DNA from: Ahaetulla prasina
Lineage: Eukaryota; Chordata; Lepidosauria; Squamata; Colubridae
Reading direction: 5' to 3'
Length of the DNA stretch: 64,000 bases
Assembly: GCF_028640845.1 (NCBI RefSeq)
Contig: NC_080539.1
Span: 176,602,736 to 176,666,735 of the forward strand
A program made the translations under genes and the position numbers. Below are positions 22,600 to 34,215 of this stretch, in pieces. How positions within the stretch are numbered: the stretch's first letter is position 1; every line of letters begins with the position of its first letter. The notes below the pieces were generated by a model. That model had not been told where the DNA came from, made no database searches, and was given only the letters and a program-made list of their open reading frames with translations.

Positions 22600-23420
22600 T
22601 ACAGGACATTCCAGCCTCTCTATTGGGCTGGGATTGCACTGAAGTGGGTCTTCTTAAAAGGGCAACCCTTGTAAAGGTGCAAGTAAATCCAGGACTGCAT
22701 CCATGCTTATTGCAATACAAAATTCAAGCTGAGGCTATAGCACCAATCCAGAAATTAATACACACCTTCTTAGCACAGGGAGTTTTACGAAAATGTACTT
22801 CCCATTACAGCATCCAATTTTCACAGTATGTAAAACAAATACTGATCTGAAGGATACCCCATTTCTTGTTTCATTCAGTCTTAGATTTATCAGTGCTTAC
22901 AACATTCCCCAAGCCCTGCTCCTGCCAATTCCAGCTATCATTGTTACAGAAATTTGTGCAACAGCCATCTATTTCACTCTCATGGACTTGTGTGCTTCCT
23001 TTTTCAGTATCCTTGTGGATTCTTCATCGCAATACCTCTACATGTTTATATGGAAAGGCCAACAATATACCTGGACTCACATTTGAAAAACTGACTCATC
23101 CTCATTATCTGGTGGTGGTTCATCTCACATCCTATTTAACCTATTTTGTTAACTTCGCTAACAAAAACTGCCTGTCAAATTGACACCCATCACTTACTTT
23201 GATGGAAAAAAAGGACATAAAGCTTCACCTACCAAACTCCAGTATCTACAACAAGAAGTAACCTATTCGAGATACATTATTGGACCAGGAATATGAAACT
23301 AGCTCCAGAGAATGCATCAAACCCATATGCCATATGAAGCCTCTGACCACCAAATGTCAGGTAAGAGGACTTTTAGGGGTTGCTGAGTTCTGTCAGTCAT
23401 GGATTCTATTGATTCTACAG
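22600..23420 (+). pseudogene. Retroviral pol remnant (reverse transcriptase)
   Basis: Across shifting plus-strand frames the landmarks of class I (gamma/epsilon-type) retroviral RT can be followed. They are EVGLLKRATLVKVQVNPG near 22635, an LxxxGVLRKC stretch, LMDLCASFFSILV near 22990 (the position of IDL.DAFF.IP), SQYLYMFIWKGQQYTWT near 23040, and HKASPTKLQYLQQEVTY near 23220. The catalytic YxDD segment is not recognisable. Stops, frameshifts and internal deletion make it inactive. Confidence 0.75.
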
Positions 23421-23550
23421 ATTCTGAATCATTGATTGATAATGTGCCATCAAGTTGTTTTCAACTCCCAGCAACCACATAGGTAGATTTTCTCCATGAA
23501 CTTTATGAAAAGCAAGGCTGGCATTTCTCAGAACAAGCTGTGTGGATATA

Positions 23551-23607
23551 ATCACTTCTTGGACTTTTGGCTAAGATCAAGTGTAGTATCTGTTCTTATC
23601 AGTTTAA
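23551..23607 (+). pseudogene. RNU2 pseudogene: U2 snRNA 5' fragment
   Basis: About 57 bases match the 5' end of U2 snRNA: an ATCACTTCTTGGACTTTTGG start, then GGCTAAGATCAAGTGTAGTA and TATCTGTTCTTATCAGTTTAA. The match includes the branch-point-pairing GTAGTA. It stops abruptly where U2 would continue into the Sm-site half. The paralogous LTR near 21062-21075 lacks it, so it is an insertion in the 3' LTR-like flank. There is no promoter, so it is a retro-fragment and not a gene. Confidence 0.88.
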
Positions 23608-23841
23608 GTATGTATAAAAGATTTCCTACTGGTGTCACAAACTCTTTCTAAAACAGACAATCATATAATAATAGTACAATGTTGGCAGACACACTGGAAA
23701 GTATTTTATTCTTATTACTTGATGCAGACCTGGTATAAACTGGTGTCAGAAAATATTTTAATTAGAAGCATTTAACTTATAACTAAAACTATTCACACAT
23801 TTCCTTTTATCACTAACTTGACCTGCTGGTAACCAGAGGAA

Positions 23842-24309
23842 GCCAGAGGGCTGTGAAAATGTCTACAGACCCCTCACTTCCTGGACATAAATTGTTTCAA
23901 CTTCTACCCTCAAAACAACCGCTATAGAGCACTGCACACCAGAACAACTACACACAAGGACAGTTTTTTCCCCGAATGCCATCACACTGCTTAACAATTA
24001 ATTCCCACAACACTGTCAAGTTATTTACTAAGACTGTATTACTATTAGTCTTCTCTTCCTTACTAGTATCTATCTCTTTCCACTTATTACTATAACCATG
24101 TTTCTTGTATCTTTCAATTTATATTGTTTTTATTTGTTTCCTAGTACGATTTGATAACTTATTAGTAACCTTGACTATCACTAAGTGTATCTTTTATTCT
24201 TGATGAATGTATTTTATTCTCCTTATGTACACTGAGAGCATATACACCAAAGACAAATTCATTGTGTGTCCAATCACACTTGGCCAATAAAGAATTCTAT
24301 TCTATTCTA
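23842..24309 (+). mobile_element. LINE 3' end with (ATTCT)n tail (family A)
   Basis: Contains worn codons for the LINE C-terminus seen better at 58451-58648 (HPGHKMFQLLPSKRHYRALH, then NSFFPKAITLLN). A 3' UTR follows, ending in CCAATCACACTTGGCCAATA and AAGAATTCTATTCTATTCTA. The sister LTR (21262-21290) shows the empty site. (ATTCT)n tails of this sort are known from snake CR1/L3-type LINEs. Confidence 0.85.
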
Positions 24310-24789
24310 AACAGTGTTATGAAAATGAGACAATGTCCCAAATACAAAGTATGTGCGGCTAAGCCTAGCCCATAGGTGACAGCCATCCTAGAGTTGATTA
24401 AATCAAGTAAAGAACAAACAAACAGAGGAAATTATTTGGAATATTGACTTCCTTAGATACACAGGCAGAGCACCCAACACCATATACATGAAAGAGAAAA
24501 TTTACATACCTAGTAAGTTTAATTAAAAAACTGCCTCCCAAGAGAACCGCATGTCCACCAGAATAAACAGTTTAAGAGACTTGTTGACATACACATTTTC
24601 TCTATAAAAGCCTTCGACTTGATACCCCAATTTTGTAGACTACCTTTTGAAACCTGGTTTCTATACTGTGCTCTTGAAAATAAACTACCGTACCTCCTCT
24701 CCAAGCAGCAATCCACACATCATCATTATCTCCCAGCTTGGGGTCAGACCTCTTCTGTTTCTGACACTGGTATAAGATAAAACTGGTAT

Positions 24790-25858
24790 TAATACAAATA
24801 ACTGCTATAAGATGAAACTGTTATAGTGTCCACAACTAAGCCAATCCTGTGTTTGTGAAACTGCTGAAATTAAAACACTTTCCTCAAATTAAGGAAAATA
24901 CTATGAAAAAATAAATTATCGAACCTATTGTTTTGCTGAAAAAGAATCAACATGACTTCTATAAAATTAACTCTTTAAAATTCTTTGATTGTTAACTAGC
25001 ATATAAACAGGGTGATCTGATAGACAATGTTTATTGGACTTTCAAAAAGTGGTTTGACAACATTCCCCAACTAAACTTAGCAAAACAACAACAGCCCTGT
25101 GTGCTTGTTTCTTTTTTTTATACACTACACGTGATTAGGAACTGATTGCATAAATTTCCTGATTCCATGCCTCTGTAACCTGTGCACGTAGACACCCTAA
25201 TTTCAAATGTCATACTGAACACAGTATGCAGTCTTGTGCTTCTATTGTGAATTAGAAGTATGTCTGAAGTGTTTTGGGGTGAATGCTTTGCTTCCATTCT
25301 CCTTTTCTAATATAAAAAAGAACATATTAATATTCTGTTGGATTCTAGAAGTAATATATTGCATTCAAAAGGAATAACATTTTAAAATAGTCTATTTTAG
25401 GAAGAAAAAGCAAAAAAACATAGCCTTCCCTTGGCCAGGTGGCATGAACGTAGTGCCCTGTCAACAGTACAGTGATATTCAGGCAAGGTAGCGTGAAGGC
25501 GGAGCAATGTCAAACTAATCTATATAAATTTTTCAAACAAATAAGCATGTTATTTAAAGCTGTATTAATTATCCTGCCACAATGTCAGGTCATGGTAATT
25601 TAGCAGATTTGTTTTTCTGGTGGTCAATATTTTCCTAAAATATTTCGCATTATTAATATTTTTGTTTTCCTAGCCAATTGATAATTTTCACAGATCTTCT
25701 CAAGTGAAACTGGCACCTTTATTTAATACATAAGAAGGAATGACATGGGTGGCAGGATAAATATACTATTTTCTTTCAGTTTTATATTATCTGGTGGTTT
25801 TGTTGAGATTAATTGATTAATTCTGAGAGCCAGCAGTCTATTTTAACTACTGTATACA
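24790..25858. other. No gene seen
   Basis: AT-rich sequence without recognisable coding or repeat structure. Confidence 0.45.
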
Positions 25859-26250
25859 CCAGGGGTGGGCTCCAAAATTTTTACTACTGGTTCTGTGGGC
25901 GTGGCTTAATTGGTGGGTGTGGCTTGGTGGTCGTGTGACTGAGTGGGTGTGGCCAACTTGAAGTCACTCAGGGCAAAGTGGGGCGGCATCTTGCTGTGAG
26001 TGACATCAAGTTGGCCACGCCCACTCAGCCACATGACCGATGCTGCAGAGACAGATTGATTTCTCCCAGGGGACAGCCAGAGCTTCCCCACCTCCTCTTT
26101 TCCTCAGAGGAGCTGCCTCCAAGTCCTTGCGAAGAGACATACACACACACACACACACACACATAACACAACACAACACAGCTGACTCACACACAATGTA
26201 AAAGCAGCTGCACTTCACCCAAAATGGCCCCTGCAACAAGCAGGAACCTC
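25859..26250 (+). mobile_element. hAT-type MITE fragment with internal inverted repeat and (AC)n
   Basis: The left end CAGGGGTGGGCTCC and the body TACTACTGGTTCTGTGGGCGTGGC relate it to the MITEs at 49458-49765 and 63175-63476. No matching right terminus is seen. It contains an inverted repeat (25930-25971 against 25997-26038) and a dinucleotide AC run at 26139-26162. Confidence 0.65.
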
Positions 26251-26289
26251 ACACAGCCACAAAAACCTCAAAAACCAACTTTCACACTT

Positions 26290-26343
26290 TACACACACAC
26301 AACACAACACAACACAACTTACTCTCTCACACACAAACACACA
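26290..26343. repeat. AC-rich simple repeat
   Basis: Mixed (AC)n and (ACACA) units, interrupted. Similar units occur at 26163-26180. Confidence 0.8.
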
Positions 26344-27254
26344 ATGCCACATACAGCTTTGGGAATAAACAACAGGTTAGGGAATAAACAAACCCCTTCC
26401 TGAACTCCTCTGGTTCACAGCAGCTCTCTTTCATCACAGCAATTAAACTTGAACGTAGTTCTTTGATGGTATGTATGTATGCTTCATTTCTAATTGCAGT
26501 AGGGGACATTTGTAGCTAGGGATATTAACCTTCCTGTCCCTATGTTATGATTCTTCTGAATTGTTTCTCCCCTCCCTCCTTTACATATTCATTTTGGAAA
26601 CGTTTTAAGCCTTATTTTGACATTGAGGAGACAGTGTATTACAAATATATATGTGTAGAAATATAATTGTGTGAGAGACAGCGTATGAGTATGTATGTTT
26701 AGAAGGACCGACAGACAGAAACATTAGAAAACATGTACATGAATCAGACCTGCCCAACTTTTAGCCCTGACTATAACAATTGTATCACTCTTGGAGGTGG
26801 GGGGAACCTCCACTGCTGTTGGAGCAGCTTGTACCTTTATCTCTTGAATTGTGGGTGGATGTCTTTTATCTCTAGCACACACATGTGTAAGACCTAGGGA
26901 AGGCTGAGAATGAAACAGAGATACCAGGAACTGCAGGCTTTTGTGTTTCCTTTCATTCTGTGGTTAATAAATTGTTTGCCCTTAGGTGCCTCTTATATTT
27001 AAAAAATAATAATATCAACACAAGCACAAATGTAACATGCAGCCTCTGGTTTACCAGCTACAATAGATGGGATTTATTTTGCACACCTGATAGTATGTAT
27101 GGTACTTATGAATTTTCTAACATTACTTTTTTTCTGACTTTACTGTATGCTTTTATGTAAGTCCATGAGTAAAGAAGTACAGTGCAGAGAACAAACTTGA
27201 ATAATTTGGGATAAGAGATGGGAATCCTTGGCCTTTCCAGTATCACATTCAAGA
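26344..27254. other. No gene seen
   Basis: No long open frame, RNA gene or repeat boundary recognised. Confidence 0.45.
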
Positions 27255-27431
27255 TAATTGACCTTATTCCTTCAGAGCTGCTGGGGACTGAATCTCAAAC
27301 CTTGACTCCCTTGACTCTCAGGGTTCAATCCTGACCGTCCCAAGGTCAGTAAAATGAGGACCTAGATCGCTGGGGGCAAAATGGAAATAACACTGACAGA
27401 GAGTGCTCTAAAGTCTATGGTATATAAGCCT
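27255..27431 (+). mobile_element. Older SINE, interrupted by a Sauria-type SINE
   Basis: A B-box-like GGGTTCAATCC is followed by GGTCAGTAAAATGAGGACC and GTATATAAGCC, a tail form common in squamate MIR/L2-type SINEs. The tail resumes after 27789 (TATATAAGCC...TATTAGCATTGC). Confidence 0.6.
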
Positions 27432-27789
27432 TAGGGACGCGGTGGCTCAGGGGCTAGGATCTTGAGCTTGTCGATTGAAAGATCGGCAGCTCAGCGGTTC
27501 GAATCCCTAGTGCTGCCATGTAATGGAGTGAGCTCCCGTTACTTGTCCCAGCTTCTGCCAACCTAGCAGTTTTGAAAGCATGTAAAAATGCGAGTAGAAA
27601 AAATAGGGACCACTTTGGTGGGAAGGTAACAGCGTTCCGTGCGCCTTTGGCGTTTAGTCATGCAGGCCACATGACCATGGAGACGTCTTCGGACAGCGCT
27701 GGCTCTTCAGCTTTGAAACAGATGAGCACCGCCCCCTAGAGTCGGCAATGACTAGCATGTATATGCGAGGGGAACCTTTACCTTTACCT
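27432..27789 (+). mobile_element. Sauria-type SINE with 11-bp target duplication
   Basis: The head has an A box (TGGCTCAGGGG) and a B box (GGTTCGAATCC). The body matches 9402-9753 closely, and the tail is CCTTTACCTTTACC. The duplication TATATAAGCCT lies at 27421-27431 and 27790-27800. The B box is intact. Confidence 0.92.
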
Positions 27790-27840
27790 TATATAAGCCT
27801 ATCTATTATTAGCATTGCTATAAATTGCTATAAATGAGAT

Positions 27841-29061
27841 GGGGGCAGTAAATTAAGAAAGATTGTTCTACCATAAGAAGTCCTCTTGTTTTGAAAAGCA
27901 AAAGGATCAGAAATGGAGATGCAGAACATAATGAGGGGAGCCTGTTGCATAAGAAAGAAGAGCGTTAGTTGATGGAAGATGCTGAAAGCTTTTGTGGAGC
28001 TCTAAGAAAAATACTCCATTCTTTGCAAGACCCACACAATTTTTTTTTTACTGTGCTGAAAAGAGAATGCAGGGAACAGGACTGAGCCAGGGCAACCAGA
28101 AGGTTGAAGCTTGTTAAGAAGGTCTTGGCAGCCTTTTGGACCACTTGGCAACTCCAAGCCTCACTCTGAATCTTAAATAGGAACCTTTGAGGGATGACAG
28201 CTTGTCCGGGTATATTGGGGATCCATATGTGAAAACAAATTTCAAAGATGTGAGTCAGCAATAGCACGGCAATTCCTTCATCAAGAGGGATAAAGTGAAC
28301 TGAAGAAAAGAAACCAATTGTAAGGGGAAAAGTTCATATTTAGTAAATATGAAGATGATTACAGAAAGTCTATGATCTTAGAGACTTTCCAAGACAGTCC
28401 TTATCTGTATCATCTTAAATGTCACGGAAACAAGTACAAAAGGTGGGGAATCTCAAAGGGTAATCTGGTAATCTCTTCATTCATTTATTAATTAATTTAT
28501 TAATTAATAAATTTATTAATTTATTATTAATTAATTTATTCATTCATTTATTAATTCAGCAAAAGATGATCATACCCCAAGTTTAGCTTTTCCACATGTT
28601 ACTTTCAAATCTTTGCATACTGCAACTTTTCTCAGGCTGAGGAAATATAGCCCTAAATGAGGAACTATTCCCAGCATTCCCCAGAATTATTCATCCCGAT
28701 TAAGGCTATTAGCAATTGTAGTTCAGAATATCTGCAAGCTTCTTCTGGTCTGCAGGGCTTTTTAAATTTGACTCTGACTCTGCAAGTTGCCTTAAAAACA
28801 GCCTATAAATCTTTAAAACAGATAAATGAGTAAATGCCAGTGAAACATTATCTGTGCCATGATAACAGAATATAACTCGCTAAGAAGATTTAGTTGAATC
28901 CAGTCCCCTTATCAATAAATGCTACATCATTTTGAAACCAGCATCAATCTTCTGTGTCCTAACAATACAGTGGGCCTGGGAAGCTGAGCTGGTTAGCTTC
29001 TGCTCTGAAGGAAGTTCTGTGAAGATTGTTCTCTCCTGTAGCTGAAGGCACCTATGAAACT
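27841..29061. other. No gene; AT-rich simple stretch at 28487-28557
   Basis: Mostly unique sequence. The 28487-28557 part is a low-complexity mix of ATTAATTT and CATTTATT units. Confidence 0.5.
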
Positions 29062-30058
29062 TTCTTTTTAAAAAAAAAAACTATGGCTGTGGGTTGTGCT
29101 TTGCTCCCCAATCATTGTGAGGAATAGCTTTCCTGGTTACATTTCTTCCCCATGGAGAACAACAATCTGGGATGGAGGGCTGGCTGACTGGCTATTGTGT
29201 CTTGCCCTCTCCCCCAGCCAGTTGGCAAGAATGCAGGGTGGCTCAATTGGGAGAACAAAGCATAATAGAAAGGACTCATTTGTGGCTGTGCTAAATTGCT
29301 GTAAAAGGATTCAGAGGTGAGGCCTGTGGCCCTTGTTTTCCACTCCACATAGCTCTAGATTCCCTTCTGATTTCACCACATATGTTTCAGATTCTCCCCC
29401 AAGCTGTGTGTGCACTTAGAACTTTGGTAGACTTTGGATCTAAGATAAAATTTGGCCCAAAAATTAATGATTGGAGAAGTCAGATCAAAATAAGAGGGTT
29501 TGCTTTAAAAAAAACCCAAAAGACAAACTTTGAAAAAAATGTAGGAAAAGTAAGCATTGTCAGTTATGTGAAATTTTATTATACAAGCTGGAAAGAGATA
29601 AAACATCAAACAAGATAAAACTGAAAAGGGACAGAAAAGATGAGGAAAGTTTAGGGCTTAGAAAAACAACAGAGGGATTGAGTTTTGAGCTAATGAGGCT
29701 CTTATGAAAGAACATTAAACAACCATACTGAACTAAAGTAAACCCAAAGTTCACAAACAGTTCTTTGAAATCAAAGAGGATAGGACCAAAAGAAAGAAAG
29801 AAAACAATATGAAACAATTTAATTAACAAAATTAACCAAAGAAGAAAACTGGCAGAAAGCAAGAATGGTGTGGTTTGACACTAGTTGGGAATAAAAAGCC
29901 ACTCGTGAATTCTCCCAACTTTATTTTTTTTATACCTTCAAAAATAATTTGTCTCTCAAAATCAGATGCAATCTGGAGTTAACACTGATTTGTTGCTAAT
30001 GGTATCTATATGAAATCCATTGGCAAGTGCCTATATTCCATATTGCACTAGTAATTTC

Positions 30059-30282
30059 TTTTTTTATTAAAAAGTTTTACAACAACAATTAAATTTTCCC
30101 TCCATCCCCTCCTCCCCTCCCCTCCCCTCCCCTCCTCCCCTTCCTCCAACACCCCCCGACTTCCCGGAGCAAACACAAGGTATAGTTCAATAAACAAACA
30201 GTCATACATTAAATTTTTAAAATCTAACACAATTATAATCCTTCTCTTTCACATAACCTGACTTCTTCCAATCTTCCAATCT
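30059..30282 (-). mobile_element. L1 3' end insertion, reverse (unit 1)
   Basis: It starts with a T-run and ends before a second copy of TTGCACTAGTAATTTCT, a 17-bp target duplication (about 30042-30058 and 30283-30299). The minus strand carries the L1 3' UTR motif GGAAGTCGGGGGGTG and a purine tract, as in the L1 at 17.5 kb. The duplicate copy is at about 32180-32402, so the insertion came before the tandem duplication. Confidence 0.8.
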
Positions 30283-32179
30283 TGCACTAGTAATTTCTGA
30301 AGGAAAGCATTTGGCTCTATAAAATAGCATGGGAATTATAATAATTTTTAAACAATGAAGCTTTTATAAACCAATAAGATGCTCAATAAAGGAGTTCTAA
30401 TGATAAACAGATATGTGGAGAAAATCCAATTTTATGTCAACCAAGGACAAACAACTGATAGATTGCTACAGTTTATTATCTGAAACAATCATTCTACCAT
30501 GAAATCTGAATAGTTGACCATTAAATGCTCCAACATCACCCAGAAAATTACATTAGGACTTTGTCCAAGGTGGGTGAAATACAACCCACAAACTCACTGA
30601 CCTTAGTCACATATAGCTATGAAGCTTATGAACTAATATTTTATACTTATAAACTTGGTTTTTTTTTACTAATTTCTGAAATGCTTGTTTTGATGGATTC
30701 ATTGCAGAATGAAAGTCGTATAAGATATTGGTGAAGGCTTCCAAGATAGATCTTTGAGGATTACTCTTACTTGCTCTATTGATAGAGTTGTCTATTTATT
30801 TGAATTTTTTATATTTCTGTTTTTAAGGGCAAGACATAGATAAGGATACATTCTCATATCTATAAGTGTATTCAAAAATCTTTTGCAAGAAACCTTGTCA
30901 AATGACATTCAATATCATTTGAATGCAATATCAACAGAGTAACTCCACCCATAAACCTCATTAATAGGGGCTAAAGCAGAATCTGCCTTTGCAGAGTCTG
31001 GTTATGAAATCCCTGTCCCTTTTTGTTAAAGGTCTCAAAACCTGGCAACTTTAAGACTTTTGGACTTCAATTCCCAGAATCCCTCGGCCAGCAGAAGAAA
31101 TTCTGGAGTTAACACTGATTTGTTGCTAATGGTATCTATATGAAATCCATTGGCAAGTGCCTATATTCCATATTGCACTAGTAATTTCTTTTTTTTAAAA
31201 AAAACTATGGCTGTGGGTTGTGCTTTGCTCCCCAATCATTGTGAGGAATAGCTTTCCTGGTTACATTTCTTCCCCATGGAGAACAACAATCTGGGATGGA
31301 GGGCTGGCTGACTGGCTATTGTGTTTTGCCCTCTCCCCCGGCCAGTTGGCAAGAATGCAGGGTGGCTCAATTGGGAGAACAAAGCATAATAGAAAGGACT
31401 CATTTGTGGCTGTGCTAAATTGCTGTAAAAGGATTCAGAGGTGAGGCCTGTGGCCCTTGTTTTCCACTCCACATAGCTCTAGATTCCCTTCTGATTTCAC
31501 CACATATGTTTCAGATTCTCCCCCAAGCTGTGTGTGCACTTAGAACTTTGGTAGACTTTGGATCTAAGATAAAATTTGGCCCAAAAATTAATGATTGGAG
31601 AAGTCAGATCAAAATAAGAGGGTTTGCTTTAAAAAAAAAATCCAAAAGACAAACTTTGAAAAAAATGTAGAAAAAGTAAGCATTGTCAGTTATGTGAAAT
31701 TTTATTATACAAGCTGGAAAGAGATAAAACATCAAACAAGATAAAACTGAAAAGGGACAGAAAAGATGAGGAAAGTTTAGGGCTTAGAAAAACAACAGAG
31801 GGATTGAGTTTTGAGCTAATGAGGCTCTTATGAAAGAACATTAAACAACCATACTGAACTAAAGTAAACCCAAAGTTCACAAACAGTTCTTTGAAATCAA
31901 AGAGGATAGGACCAAAAAAAAAAAAAGAAAACAATATGAAACAATTTAATTAACAAAATTAACCAAAGAAGAAAACTGGCAGAAAGCAAGAATGGTGTGG
32001 TTTGACACTAGTTGGGAATAAAAAGCCACTCGTGAATTCTCCCAACTTTATTTTTTTTATACCTTCAAAAATAATTTGTCTCTCAAAATCAGATGCAATC
32101 TGGAGTTAACACTGATTTGTTGCTAATGGTATCTATATGAAATCCATTGGCAAGTGCCTATATTCCATATTGCACTAGT

Positions 32180-32402
32180 AATTTCTTTTTTTTTATTAAA
32201 AAAGTTTTACAACAGCAATTACATTTTTCCCCTCCCATCCCCCCTCCTCCCCCCCTCCCTCCAACACCCCCCCCCCCGACTTCCCGGAGCAAACACAAGG
32301 TATAGTTCAATAAACAAACAGTCATACATTATATTTTTAAAATCTAACACAATTATAATCCTTCTCTTTCACATAACCTGACTTCTTCCAATCTTCCAAT
32401 CT
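32180..32402 (-). mobile_element. L1 3' end insertion, reverse (unit 2 copy)
   Basis: Duplicate of the insertion at 30059-30282. It differs mainly in the length of the C-rich tract (here with a run of nine C). Confidence 0.8.
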
Positions 32403-33148
32403 TGCACTAGTAATTTCTGAAGGAAAGCATTTGGCTCTATAAAATAGCATGGGAATTATAATAATTTTTAAACAATGAAGCTTTTATAAACCAATAAGAT
32501 GCTCAATAAAGGAGTTCTAATGATAAACAGATATGTGGAGAAAATCCAATTTTATGTCAACCAAGGACAAACAACTGATAGATTGCTACAGTTTATTATC
32601 TGAAACAATCATTCTACCATGAAATCTGAATAGTTGACCATTAAATGCTCCAACATCACCCAGAAAATTACATTAGGACTTTGTCCAAGGTGGGTGAAAT
32701 ACAACCCACAAACTCACTGACCTTAGTCACATATAGCTATGAAGCTTATGAACTAATATTTTATACTTATAAACTTGTTTTTTTTTTACTAATTTCTGAA
32801 ATGCTTGTTTTGATGGATTCATTGCAGAATGAAAGTCGTATAAGATATTGGTGAAGGCTTCCAAGATAGATCTTTGAGGATTACTCTTACTTGCTCTATT
32901 GATAGAGTTGTCTATTTATTTGAATTTTTTATATTTCTGTTTTTAAGGGCAAGACATAGATAAGGATACATTCTCTTATCTATGAGTGTATTCAAAAATA
33001 TTTTGCAAGAAACCTTTTCAAATGACATTCAATATCATTTGAATGCAATATCAACAGAGTAACTCCACCCATAAACCTCATTAATAGGGGCTAAAGCAGA
33101 ATCTGCCTTTGCAGCGTCTGGTTATGAAATCCCTGTCCCTCTATGTTA

Positions 33149-33275
33149 AAGGTCTCAAAACCTGGCAACTTTAAGACTTTTGGACTTCAATTCCCAGAAT
33201 CCCTCGGCCAGCAGAAGAAATTCTGGGAGTTAAAGTCCACAAGTCTTAAAGTTGGCAAATTTGGAGACCCCTGCT
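33149..33275. mobile_element. Palindromic MITE (full)
   Basis: The left arm (GGTCTCAAAACCTGGCAACT, then TTCAATTCCCAGAAT) pairs with the right arm (ATTCTGGGAGTTAAAGTCCA, then AAATTTGGAGACCCCT) over about 52 bp around a 15-20-base centre. Relatives are at 62575-62690 and a half copy is at 54222-54290. The half copy at 31029-31106 stops at the centre, where the tandem duplication breaks. Confidence 0.82.
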
Positions 33276-33344
33276 CTATGTGCTATTATTTTTTTAATTA
33301 CCATTGTTTACCAAATTTTCTGGAATAAAGATGACCAGTTTATG

Positions 33345-33465
33345 TTAACATAACATAATAACAGAGTTGGAAGGGACCTTGGAGGTCTTCTAGTCCAACC
33401 CCCTGCCCAGGCAGGAAACTGTAAACCATTTCGGACAAATGGCTATCCAACATTTTCTTAATGTT
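33345..33465 (-). mobile_element. CR1 LINE 3' end fragment
   Basis: The reverse complement carries the CR1 3' signature (GGTTGGACTAGAAGACCTCC, then AAGGTCCCTTCCAACTCTGTT) before a short terminal repeat at its 3' end. Confidence 0.88.
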
Positions 33466-33747
33466 CTAGAACTGCTTTGCACTCCTTGTTAAAACTGTGG
33501 TAAAATTGGCTACCTTCCAATGTTCTGTCCCTGAGTGTGATTTGAGAAACAAGTTATATTAAATGCTTCCTTCTATAGCAAATATGACTGTGCTGGACCC
33601 TACAGGAGGTTCTGCTAACATGTATCCTAAATATCATACTATGTTTATTGTATTGTATCAATTATACCACCTTTGCTTCTAACATTGTCAACTCTGCTTG
33701 ATTTCAAAGTAAACAAGTTATCTAAAATCATGATCTGAGGTGACTAT

Positions 33748-33750
<3 letters not shown>
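33466..33750. other. No gene seen
   Basis: Unique-looking AT-rich sequence. Confidence 0.4.
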
Positions 33751-33790
<40 letters not shown>

Positions 33791-34215
33791 TTCATACTTT
33801 TATACCGCCCTATCTCCCCAGGGACTCAGGACGGTGTACAGCCATATAAAAACACATAAATATACAAAGTAAAACATTCATCTAAAAAACTTATTATATA
33901 GACCAAAATTTAAAATAGACATATAAACAATAAAACCCAATTTAAAACCAAATCTAAAATTTAGACATTTAAAATTTTAAAAATTTTAAAAAATCTAGTC
34001 CAGTCCTGCGCAAATAAATAGATGTGTCTTGAGCTCGCGGCGGAAGGTCCGAAGGTCAGGAAGTTGACGAAGTCCTGGGGAAAGCTCGTTCCAGAGGGTG
34101 GGAGCCCCCACAGAAAAGGCCCTTCCCCTGGGCGTCGCCAGTCGGCACTGCCTGGCCGACGGCACCCTGAGGAGTCCCTCCCTGTGAGAGCCACGGGCCG
34201 GTGGGACTATACAAA
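33751..34215 (-). mobile_element. L2-type LINE 3' end with (TTTA)n
   Basis: The plus strand begins with a TTTA array (33751-33793), then ATACCGCCCTATCTCCCCAG, the reversed 3' end of an L2-type LINE. Further on, the minus strand encodes SHREGLLRVPSARQCRLA, then FSVGAPTLWNEL and LRTFRRELKTHLF. This is the same C-terminus as at 61017-61733. Confidence 0.88.

Larger units (their letters stand above)
20950..24780 (+). mobile_element. Old, deleted endogenous retrovirus (class I-like)
   Basis: Two related non-coding flanks (about 20950-22515 and 23440-24780) read as 5' and 3' LTRs with roughly 15% divergence. They enclose a short internal part with degenerate pol. The LTR-like flanks share a polyadenylation signal (AATAAACTACC at 22477 and 24680), and the 3' copy has a TATAAAAG (24605). 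Most of gag, the rest of pol and env are missing. Exact LTR borders are unclear because of age. Later insertions sit at 21460-22282 (CR1), 23551-23607 (U2) and 23842-24309 (LINE). Confidence 0.7.
29062..33228. repeat. Direct tandem duplication, about 2.03 kb per unit, with a 95-bp filler
   Basis: Unit 1 (about 29073-31106) is repeated as unit 2 (about 31198-33226) with roughly 1% differences, for example a C/T in TGTCTTGCC against TGTTTTGCC and AGAAAGAAAGAA against a pure A run. Between them, about 31102-31197 is an extra copy of the internal segment 29972-30067. The junctions show microhomology: TCTGGAGTT at the first, and a T-run/A-run before CTATGGCTG at the second. No gene lies inside, and the frames of 60-100 codons occur in both copies only because the DNA is duplicated. 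Confidence 0.93.

Noticed and set aside
22449..23183. Open frames near the ERV as host genes
   Set aside because: Their residues follow retroviral RT block by block across shifting frames, so they are a pol remnant.
23551..23607. U2 as a functional snRNA gene
   Set aside because: Only the first 57 bases are present, with no Sm site and no snRNA promoter.
33751..33793. Regularly spaced TTTA units as a CRISPR-like array
   Set aside because: It is a simple tetranucleotide repeat without spacers, in a vertebrate genome, joined to an L2 3' end.
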